Assembly: GCA_030248215.1 (NCBI GenBank)
Contig: JASANG010002066.1
Coordinates: 1 to 64,000, forward strand
Length of the DNA stretch: 64,000 nt
From: Enoplolaimus lenunculus
Lineage: Eukaryota; Nematoda; Enoplea; Enoplida; Thoracostomopsidae
Direction of reading: 5' to 3'
The notes beneath the pieces are model-generated. The model did not search any database and was not told the origin of the DNA. It saw nothing but the letters and a program-made list of their open reading frames with translations. Position numbers and translations under genes: made by a program. Of the stretch, positions 53,901 to 57,579 are shown piece by piece (position 1 is the first letter of the stretch; each line of letters starts with the position of its first letter).

Positions 53901-55880
53901 CATGCGCAGTGTATTGCCGCGATGCGAGAAGCAATTGTACAAGTAATTGCTAATTGCATGACAGTAGCTTGGCATACAGCAGTAGTAATTGCATGTTGCA
54001 TGCAGTTTTAACGCAAAAACGTGTGCAGAGTGCATTATTAATCTTGCGTTTATCTAATTTCTTCATATTTTTAGACTCAAAAACAATTACGTTTTATGCG
54101 TTTCATAATTGATTATTTTAAACAATTTATAACGAAATCAAGCAGGTGATAATTGAAGCCAGATAATTTGACGCTAACTGAAGAATTATCATTTTGTAGC
54201 CCAGTACTAAAAGCCTTCTGTATGAAACTAAATGGTTTAAATAACCGAAATTGACCCCTTTCCTCATAGAGTATACTGTGAGCAACCCAAAATAGAAACA
54301 GTGTATGTGCAATACACAACGCGCAGTGCACAACAATTCTTACGTGCACTTTAACATCTCCACAAGATGTTAGAGTCTCCTCGGGCTCGAGTGTCTTGTG
54401 CCTATAGCTTAGTGGTCATTGTGATCGCTTCCCACCCGAGAGATTAGGGTTCGAATCCTACCTTGGAATTGTTTGTGAGCTGAAATTAAAAATATTCATG
54501 TGGCAAAGGGTTTACTGCAATTTCTGTCAGTAAACCTTGACAAAGTATGCCATAACTTTGTCACAAATGTTAGGTGAAATAGCCAATGTAAAGAATAGGG
54601 GCGGAACAGTATTATAAATATATTCCTAAGCCTAAGCCAAGCCTAAGCCTAAGCCAAGCCTAAGCCTAAGCCTAAGTCTAAGCCAAGCAAAAAAATTAGT
54701 CTAAAACTGAAGCTTTTACTCTATTGCAGTCCAACAGAAAAACGTTCCGCCACTGATCTTTACATGGGCCGGATGAAATTGTTCATTGAAGTTTGAACCT
54801 CAAATATTAATATGACTTCTCGAAGACATCACGGTAAGCTAAGGTATAAGCTGTACCATTGACATTCTAACAAACCCGTAGCCAGAAGATAGACCATTTG
54901 CGACTGTGAGAACCGCTAGAAAAGTTTCTAATTTATAAGCAAAAGCCATTTGAATTGGTTGAATGCCGCTTTTGAAAATTTTTTAGCCCCCCATAGCATA
55001 TTATTAAGCTGCTTACCGGCATGTGTTCAAAATAAGTTTTAGCTCGCAAAATTGTTGTACTAGCGTGACAGGTATAACCAACAAATCTGACAAAGTCCAA
55101 AGGTCTGTAAAAGATTTTGAATGCATTAATGTTTATACTGAAGTTCGACGATTAAAAATTTTGTTCCACAAGCAACTAAACCTCTATCCGATTCCAATAG
55201 TATATTTGGTACATTTTATAGTTAATCAGACGCATATTTTAGTTTGGGGATCTGTGGTATTCCGACTGGAAAACTGGAGAACTGATCATCATAGAGGCTG
55301 GGACGCTTAGGCTTATAATTACTACGGACAATTTAAAGAACAGGGGCGGAGCCTTATGGCCCATGTATAGGACAGGGCCGGAACAGTAGTATAAGCATAT
55401 ATATTAATAAGCCTAAGCCTAATCCTAAGCCTAAGCAAAAAATTAGTCTAAAGCTTAAACTGACTCTATTATATCCCCTCGGGAAAACGATCCGGCCTTG
55501 TTCTATACACGGGTCAGCCTTGCTATAAGCATATTCCTAAGCCTAAGCCTGAGCCTAAGCCTAAGCCTAAACATCAAAATAAGTTTACTTCTAAGCCTAA
55601 GTCTAAGCCTAAGCCTAGGCCAAGCAAAAAATTAGTCTGAAGCTTAAGGTTACTCTATTCTAGTGCCACAGAAAAACGTTCCGCGCCTGATCTTTACATG
55701 GGCCATTACTTCTATGTTTAAGTTAAGGTTCAGGTTTTGGCTTTGGTTTAGGCTTGGCAGGCAGACCTGTTATAACACCGGCTGTCCCAACAGTATGCTA
55801 CTATTAATAATTATATTATATTTTTTTTTGGTTTTCAGTTGAATGAACGTTTGGGCACTGGAGTGAACATTTGCTTATGA
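33371..55880 (+). CDS. ITPRID/KRAP/TESPA1-like IP3-receptor-interacting protein, 5' end missing
   Basis: At least 17 exons whose splice phases agree along the chain encode about 1206 residues. Exons: 33371-33432, 38013-38067, 38647-38733, 39419-39840, 40307-40489, 41094-41314, 41798-42030, 42611-42655, 42717-43047, 43700-43828, 48478-49431, 50372-50425, 50718-50878, 51782-51950, 52696-52866, 53586-53888, 55839-55880. Residues about 69-105 (IDLEVALCAIGF ... VPVRFFTPTSGL) resemble the N-terminal IP3-receptor-binding motif of vertebrate ITPRID1/2 and TESPA1 (LxxLGF ... IPxRFF). An SESSGFIESD motif (exon 43700) resembles their SDSSGFAEDS. The middle is Ser-rich and disordered, and the C-terminal third is charged and helix-prone. 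In vertebrates these proteins tether IP3 receptors to actin. The family call rests on short motifs; exon structure is firmer than identity. Confidence 0.6.
33837..34028 (-). mobile_element. Family 1 TTAGGC element with perfect target-site duplication
   Basis: GGCCAATGTATAGAACAGGG at the left; CCCTGATCTTTACTTGGTCC at the right. CAAGTCTG occurs immediately on both sides, a perfect 8-bp duplication. Confidence 0.9.
34727..34885 (-). mobile_element. GTAGCCA-family short element
   Basis: TTCCCGTAGCCGCGGACTGG at the left, AGCAAGGTGAAGTGACTGCG at the right. Confidence 0.65.
34934..35100 (+). mobile_element. GTAGCCA-family short element
   Basis: AGGTCCGCAGCCAGCTCAGC at the left, TCTGACTACGGGTTCG at the right. 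It lies about 50 bp after an oppositely oriented copy, so the pair could fold together. Confidence 0.65.
35650..35865 (+). mobile_element. GAGTCCGTATCCCTAATAAG-family repeat
   Basis: GCAGTGACCCGAATAATAGG then GGAGTCCGTATCCCTAGTAA and GTAGCGCATAAATGACTTC, as in 29150-29350. Confidence 0.65.
35930..36102 (+). mobile_element. Short element also found nested at 13265
   Basis: ATATAAACGTTTAATTCAACG, GCAGTACCGGATATATATC, GGAGCGTGGGTT and GCCAAATAAATATCAGCCCC are shared with 13265-13412. It follows the previous repeat closely and they may belong to one composite element. Confidence 0.55.
36535..36811. mobile_element. TTGCACGTGTGAAT-family TIR element
   Basis: Left AAGCCGTATTCACGCGTGGC, right AAGCTTGCACGTGTGAATAG then GGCTTT; the ends are inverted repeats. 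The inside is rich in GCAGCTGCAA palindromes. Partial copies: 3857-3966 and 63831-63990. Confidence 0.7.
37328..37497 (-). mobile_element. GTAGCCA-family short element
   Basis: GGCCCGTAGCCAGATGAGAG at the left, AGCAAGATGAACTGATTACG then GACCTG at the right. Confidence 0.75.
37811..37872 (+). other. tRNA-like sequence (remnant)
   Basis: GTGGCGTAATGGGTAGCGCG fits box A well and GAGGTTCGCGG is half of a box B. The 3' half does not close an acceptor stem (the sequence runs into TTAAATTAAGG). It is probably a tRNA pseudogene or SINE head. Confidence 0.35.
38013..38067 (+). CDS. ITPRID-like exon B
   Basis: Acceptor TGTTTAATTTTAG, donor AGAGG|GTAAAG; enters phase 1, leaves phase 2. It reads SNNCDIHNSYRGSLAAR. 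Confidence 0.5.
38402..38607 (-). mobile_element. Family 1 element, subfamily B, with perfect target-site duplication
   Basis: Perfectly paired ends GGCCAATGTTACTTTAAGGG and CCCTTAAAGTAACATGGGCC; AAAAATTC is duplicated exactly on both sides. It carries about nine CCTAAG units. Subfamily B differs from A in its termini but keeps the TTAGGC core and its orientation. Confidence 0.9.
38647..38733 (+). CDS. ITPRID-like exon C
   Basis: Acceptor ACTTTTTATAG, donor CAAAG|GTAAAA, phase 2 at both ends. It reads RNEMSFTTKSTDIPDG then LSIIGSGSGLEQ, leading straight into the IP3R-binding-like motif. It lies only 39 bp after the end of a family 1 element. Confidence 0.6.
39419..39840 (+). CDS. ITPRID-like exon D: IP3R-binding-like motif and acidic repeats
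   Basis: Acceptor TTTACATTTTCAG, phase 2; donor CTACAG|GTTGGT, phase 1. It encodes the LEVALCAIGF ... NVPVRFFTPTSGL motif, then seven imperfect 8-residue repeats of the type SGTGYDTA (24 bp each, about 39583-39750), then an Ala/Glu/Thr-rich stretch. Confidence 0.75.
40307..40489 (+). CDS. ITPRID-like exon E
   Basis: Acceptor AACTGTTTTTAG, donor CTTAG|GTAAGC, phase 1 at both ends. It ends SRRASSVFSGSVSLG, a likely basophilic-kinase phosphosite (RRAS). Confidence 0.7.
40738..40965. repeat. 21-bp GC-rich minisatellite
   Basis: Ten to eleven near-identical copies of GACGGACGGTGCCGTACGGGT in the intron between exons E and F. Each unit contains the palindrome CCGTACGG. Because 21 is a multiple of 3, all frames stay open and give RTGDGRC-type peptides, which I regard as repeat artefacts. 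Confidence 0.95.
41094..41314 (+). CDS. ITPRID-like exon F
   Basis: Acceptor GTTGTTGTTTTAG, phase 1; donor AGTACG|GTGAGA, phase 0, required by exon G. It includes SYSYLRRPGAPGPHIPP and DSDSEQLYDRSSST. Confidence 0.75.
41798..42030 (+). CDS. ITPRID-like exon G
   Basis: Acceptor AATGCTTTTAG, phase 0; donor TTGACAA|GTAAGC, phase 2. It has CSRRKSSDCMRSQSYDEID, rich in potential phosphosites; the KSSD and RSQSYDE pattern is common in scaffolds that bind 14-3-3. Confidence 0.75.
42611..42655 (+). CDS. ITPRID-like microexon H
   Basis: 45 bp, acceptor AGAACATTTCAG, donor GAAAC|GTAAGT, phase 2 at both ends, reading DICPRRGQVIYTIE. Phase agreement with both neighbours is the main support. Confidence 0.55.
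42717..43047 (+). CDS. ITPRID-like exon I, ending in tandem donors
   Basis: Acceptor GTTTTTCTAAAG, phase 2. It encodes RKSFQSRCGGPVKHVSFEID and ends FDKIADRCHNTEE at the first of seven GAG/GAC|GTGAGT sites spaced 18 bp apart, all phase 0. Confidence 0.75.
43042..43165 (+). repeat. 18-bp minisatellite made of 5' splice sites
   Basis: Seven units of GAAGAGGTGAGTGACACA (five with GAG and two with GAC before GTGAGT). GAG|GTGAGT is a near-consensus donor. Use of successive sites would add VSDTEE hexapeptides one at a time without a frame change; skipping all of them reaches a stop at 43177. Confidence 0.9.
43205..43245. mobile_element. Solo end of a TCTCAAATGTGT-family element
   Basis: GGCCCGTATTCTCAAATGTG then TATAGCATCTATTATCAGT. 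Confidence 0.55.
43347..43490 (+). mobile_element. GTAGCCA-family element, left end lost
   Basis: Retains AGACTTACATGTAAGGTTG, GTTGAGCCCCCCTGGCCCC and the end TTTGGCTACGGGCCC. Confidence 0.6.
43700..43828 (+). CDS. ITPRID-like exon J: SSGF motif
   Basis: Acceptor TAGTTTCATTTTAG, donor TTGAGA|GTAAGA, 43 codons, phase 0 at both ends. It contains SSSSESSGFIESDTPSQLR, comparable to the SDSSGF motif I recall from ITPRID2. Confidence 0.75.
43843..44161. mobile_element. CAGGAGCGTAGCCA-family MITE
   Basis: Perfect 14-bp terminal inverted repeats, CAGGAGCGTAGCCA and TGGCTACGCTCCTG, enclose 319 bp with a GCTTCGCTCGCGAGG block that also appears near 31371, 32170 and 34421. It begins 15 bp after the donor of exon J. 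Confidence 0.8.
44262..44430 (-). mobile_element. tRNA-derived SINE, worn
   Basis: On the minus strand it shares CACAAGACGTAAGTGCCC, a TATAGCTGAGCTGTGACC box A and the ATACTCATGAAAG tail with the copy at 54355-54545. Confidence 0.55.
45722..45854 (+). CDS. Possible cassette exon K
   Basis: Strong acceptor ATTGTTTTTCCAG and donor ACTTCC|GTAAGT enclose 133 bp, open only in one frame (enters phase 2, leaves 0), which reads a hydrophobic start (FIIGSIYTFVSLFGYY) and then KNKKSVPSLETSGILSQ. Its exit fits exon L, but its entry does not fit exon J (phase 0). It would need a further unseen exon, or it is not used. Confidence 0.3.
46380..46582 (-). mobile_element. Family 1 TTAGGC element, matched-end subtype
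   Basis: GGCCCATGCATAGAACAGGG and CCCTGTTCTATACATGGGCC pair almost perfectly; it has about seven CCTAAG units. Confidence 0.85.
46997..47189. mobile_element. GTTGCGCTATAC-family MITE
   Basis: Inverted ends GGTTGCGCTATACACACCGC and GAGTATAGCGCGACC; the inside has matching GCACGTCTCCGGACACCG and CGGTGGCACGCAGCGACG blocks. Confidence 0.7.
47331..47527 (+). mobile_element. Family 1 TTAGGC element with perfect target-site duplication
   Basis: GGCCCATGTATAGAACAGCG and CCCTGTTCTATACATGGGCC; the 8-bp sequence GTTAGGTT lies directly on both sides. This is the clearest insertion in the window. Confidence 0.95.
47720..47930. repeat. (AAC)n microsatellite
   Basis: About 210 bp of AAC with GAC, ACC and AGC interruptions; it gives poly-Asn, poly-Val or poly-Leu frames of no significance. 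Confidence 0.95.
48045..48150 (-). mobile_element. SINE tail and head fragment
   Basis: ATGTCACATGAATATTTTCT matches the SINE tail in reverse; a tRNA-like CCACTGG region follows. Confidence 0.45.
48478..49431 (+). CDS. ITPRID-like exon L, long disordered exon
   Basis: 318 codons. I chose the phase-0 acceptor AACGCTTTGCAG to fit exon J; a stronger-looking acceptor, GCTCTATTTCAG at 48499, is phase 1 and would not fit. The donor TTCGA|GTTAGT is phase 0. The product is Ser/Glu/Lys-rich with a CxxC pair (WCAACGR) and a second SSGF motif (DTSDSSGFYSCERS); it ends LSFSAPDVRKMVVSDYAPEE. Confidence 0.65.
49432..50371 (+). other. ITPRID-like intron between exons L and M
   Basis: Contains CAGTTTTT..CTCAGAAA-type repeats near 49560-49740 and TCTCAAATGTGT-family ends at 49858 and 50105-50320. 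No exon seen. Confidence 0.5.
50105..50320. mobile_element. TCTCAAATGTGT-family TIR element
   Basis: Left CTTCCAAATGTGTATAACCC then ATCATCAGTTAGCGATAGG; right CACCAGTGATAGGTGCTACA then CCCATTTG. Confidence 0.6.
50372..50425 (+). CDS. ITPRID-like microexon M
   Basis: 18 codons, acceptor AATATTATTTTAG, donor GAAAAG|GTGAAA, phase 0 at both ends, reading ASSDVMAGSETEQLIAEK. Confidence 0.6.
50718..50878 (+). CDS. ITPRID-like exon N
   Basis: Acceptor TCAATGTTTTAG, phase 0; donor ATGAG|GTAGGC, phase 2. It encodes a charged helix, NVKSEMRQVSKILDNARERV, then KMPERFLACLRQRSQDQLF. Confidence 0.7.
51107..51250 (+). mobile_element. Family 1 TTAGGC element, short
   Basis: GGCCCATGTAAAGATCAGAG and GTGTTCTATACATTGGCC, with few TTAGGC units. 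It lies about 200 bp before the large TTAGGC array. Confidence 0.8.
51456..51710 (+). repeat. Interstitial TTAGGC (telomere-like) array
   Basis: About 40 nearly uninterrupted TTAGGC hexamers with single-base variants (TTTGGC, TTATGC, TTAGTC). No family 1 termini flank it. It lies inside the intron between exons N and O, ending about 70 bp before exon O. The Leu/Gly- and Leu/Arg-rich frames across it are artefacts. Confidence 0.95.
51782..51950 (+). CDS. ITPRID-like exon O
   Basis: Acceptor TTCTATCTTTTCAG, phase 2; donor GGTTTA|GTAAGG, phase 0. Helix-forming: RVTQFEIASELHRLSQLVES, then SPEERRSRIDAYNKVHL. I compare it loosely to the C-terminal helical region of ITPRID2. Confidence 0.7.
52077..52222 (-). 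mobile_element. GTAGCCA-family short element
   Basis: GGGCCTGTAGCCAGGGGGGG at the left, AGCAAGGTGAGCTGGCTTCG then GGCGTGG at the right. Confidence 0.75.
52696..52866 (+). CDS. ITPRID-like exon P
   Basis: Acceptor GGTCATCTTTCAG, phase 0. It reads LFLSEIRQRYPERFGITRST and VRQRLSLSPRHS. The donor TTCG|GTACCG is weak; without it the frame stops four codons later at 52878, which could be an alternative C-terminus. Confidence 0.6.
52910..52990. repeat. (GTT)n microsatellite
   Basis: TTG/TTGTTT repeats of about 80 bp, just after exon P. Confidence 0.85.
53586..53888 (+). CDS. ITPRID-like exon Q
   Basis: Acceptor ATAATTGTCAG (short pyrimidine tract), donor ATCGAG|GTAATG, 101 codons, phase 0 at both ends. 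Ser/Pro-rich, then CACDPCNRLQSDMESFRIE, a Cys cluster followed by a short heptad-like helix. If the donor is not used the frame runs on to 54011. Confidence 0.6.
54355..54545 (+). mobile_element. tRNA-derived SINE, best copy
   Basis: CCACAAGATGTTAGAGTCTC and CTCGGGCTCGAGTGTC form the 5' leader. TATAGCTTAGTGGTCATTG is box A and GGGTTCGAATCCTACC is box B. The tail is AAAATATTCATGTGGCAAAG then GGTTTAC. The tRNA-like part pairs poorly beyond the boxes. Confidence 0.7.
54582..54770 (-). mobile_element. Family 1 TTAGGC element
   Basis: AGCCAATGTAAAGAATAGGG and CACTGATCTTTACATGGGCC; flanks GGTGAAAT and GATGAAAT suggest a worn 8-bp duplication. It has about eight CCTAAG units. Confidence 0.85.
54872..55020 (-). 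mobile_element. GTAGCCA-family element, diverged
   Basis: AACCCGTAGCCAGAAGATAG at the left, AAGCTGCTTACCGG at the right. Confidence 0.55.
55358..55515 (-). mobile_element. Family 1 TTAGGC element, first of a head-to-tail pair
   Basis: GGCCCATGTATAGGACAGGG and CCTTGTTCTATACACGGGTC. A third fragment (ACAATTTAAAGAACAGGGGC) just upstream suggests repeated insertion into the same site. Confidence 0.85.
55516..55704 (-). mobile_element. Family 1 TTAGGC element, second of the pair
   Basis: Starts AGCCTTGCTATAAGCATATT directly after the previous copy, so its own left terminus is lost. It ends GCCTGATCTTTACATGGGCC. Confidence 0.8.
55839..55880 (+). CDS. ITPRID-like terminal exon R
   Basis: Acceptor TTTTTGGTTTTCAG, phase 0, then LNERLGTGVNICL and TGA. 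Joined to exon Q it extends the heptad-like helix (SDMESFRIELNERLG). An alternative last exon at 54075-54146 (acceptor CATATTTTTAG, reading TQKQLRFMRFIIDYF) is also phase 0. Confidence 0.5.
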   Translation: MNERLGTGVNICL

Positions 55881-55926
55881 CACACCGAGACGGCAAACCA
55901 TTTCAAGTCCTTCTTGGGAACAAATA

Positions 55927-55932
55927 ATTAAA
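55927..55932 (+). terminator. Candidate polyadenylation signal
   Basis: ATTAAA, the commonest variant signal, 47 bp after the stop codon of terminal exon R. Confidence 0.35.
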
Positions 55933-56258
55933 GTGCAAAGATTTTATTTTATACCATCATGAATTGTCAGTATTTATCGCAGTCTATGTCTATTAAATGG
56001 CTGATAGTGGTTTATGTATATCCCAATCTTAATGTTAATACTAAGGATTGTTCTTGATACTAAAGTTCTGTACCTGAAAGTGTAAACGAATTCAATACTG
56101 AACTCATTAACTTAGAACGAAACGTCGGCCATCGCTAGTGTTGTGCCTATTATGTCTTAGCAGTTTTCGGTAAATTTTAATTGACAATGGCTGCGGTTTC
56201 TGAAACTTTACTTTAACTACAACTTTATACTTTTCGAGGGAGCCCCAATAAAATGCTC

Positions 56259-56461
56259 GGCCAATGTAACTTTTAGGGGCGTAACTGTAAATGAAGCGGT
56301 TTCCAAAGCCTAAACCTAAGCCTACGTGTTGCAAAAATGTGTTTCTAAGCCTAAGTCTAAGCCTAAGCCTAAGCCTAAGCAAAAAATTGTAATCTAGAAT
56401 CTAAACCCACTCTTTTATAGACCAACCAGAAACCTTTACGCCCCTTAAAGTAACATTGGCT
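56259..56461 (-). mobile_element. Family 1 element, subfamily B
   Basis: GGCCAATGTAACTTTTAGGG and CCCCTTAAAGTAACATTGGC, with about seven CCTAAG units. Confidence 0.85.
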
Positions 56462-56687
56462 CATACCTCTATAACTTTGAGGTCTGCGAAAAAACTTTAG
56501 TTTGCCAAGGTGGGTCCCCTAGTATCGCCCCCCAGTTGGGGGTTTGAGGGGTTCTTTCACCGGCACTGATAATCTTTTTTTGTCTTCACAAGTTTCCGTA
56601 TTTTATGCGTATAATTATAACCCGAAGCCCAAGTGTGAAATTTATGCCCGTATTCTTAAACGTGTGTTGCACTTGTCAGTAGTTTGG

Positions 56688-56850
56688 GCCAGTAGCCAGA
56701 TGGACGCCAGGGGCGGCTCAGCCCCCTTGCAGAGTTTTTGTCAACACTTGAAAATTTTCAACACCACCTTGCTTGTAAGTCATCGAAAACCGTTGTATGC
56801 CCCTCTTCAACAATGTTTGACCTCCTAGCAAGATGAGCTCGCTACGAGGC
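56688..56850 (-). mobile_element. GTAGCCA-family short element
   Basis: GGGCCAGTAGCCAGATGGAC at the left, AGCAAGATGAGCTCGCTACG then AGGCCTG at the right. Confidence 0.75.
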
Positions 56851-56946
56851 CTGCATTATCTGTCAATAGAATCTTAAATTTAGAATCGGTGATTGGTACA
56901 CAGAATTTCAAATTCGCATTATGTCTAAAACGAGTGTATTTAAACT

Positions 56947-56952
56947 TTATTT
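56947..56952 (-). terminator. Candidate polyadenylation signal of the GR-like gene
   Basis: AATAAA on the minus strand, about 220 bp after the stop codon at 57172. Confidence 0.4.
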
Positions 56953-57171
56953 ACTTTTGTTCAAAATATACCGCAGCATACGGCCAAATCTCACGAATGT
57001 TTGCTATCCAGCAACCCAAAAAAAGTGTTAAAACGAATATTTGAATGTTGATACTGAAATACCTGATTTTAGTTCAATAATTTCCTTAATTTGTACTTTT
57101 AAAATGTATATAAAACAATAAGTAATTTTAAGTTTGAGTCCTACATCTGACCGGGCCACTGGGACCAAATA

Positions 57172-57579
57172 TCACGTATTTTTCCTGCCTGGCAACCCGA
57201 ACGATCCGTTGAAATTCATTTTCAAAAACGGCGGTGGCTGACGCGTTGAAAAGTCGCGCATTGCTTGCACAAGCATCGGCCGTGGAATTGTCAACTGTTG
57301 TACCATTGATTGCCATAGAAAATTAGAAGCATTAGACGCATTTGACGCATTGGACCATATATCCGATGACGCAATTGTCATATTAACAACTGATTCGATG
57401 ACGTCAATTGAATCTGATGATAGTGTTGAAATCACGTCATCGATCACAACTGTATTGGTCGGAAGAGGCAACGGGGGCAAGTGACCCTGGGAGCCAGCTT
57501 GGCCCGCTTTGGTCAAACAGCTGTCGTGCGGTTTGAGACGAAGCAAAACTAGCGCGTACGTGATGATTAGGCCGACAAT
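57172..57579 (-). CDS. GR-like exon 5: TM7 and glycosylatable tail
   Basis: Acceptor ACTTTTTACTCCAG, phase 0. TM7 covers about 18 residues, then a tail of about 115 residues with NMT, three consecutive NAS sequons and NGS. It ends at TGA. An extracellular C-terminus is the known topology of this superfamily, which fits glycosylation. Confidence 0.85.
   Translation of the reverse strand: MVGLIITYALVLLRLKPHDSCLTKAGQAGSQGHLPPLPLPTNTVVIDDVISTLSSDSIDVIESVVNMTIASSDIWSNASNASNASNFLWQSMVQQLTIPRPMLVQAMRDFSTRQPPPFLKMNFNGSFGLPGRKNT

Larger units (their letters stand above)
55933..57171. other. Convergent intergenic region
   Basis: About 1.2 kb between the 3' ends of the ITPRID-like gene and the gustatory-receptor-like gene. 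It holds a subfamily B family 1 element and a GTAGCCA-family element; nothing else is recognisable. Confidence 0.6.

Noticed and set aside
54400-54480. A functional tRNA gene at the SINE head
   Set aside because: Both boxes are present, but the stems pair poorly and the same leader and tail occur in three other places, which marks a SINE.
57128-57316. A minus-strand frame starting MAINGTTVDNSTADACAS
   Set aside because: It overlaps the last GR-like exon in another frame; the chosen frame continues from TM7 and keeps phase with four upstream exons.
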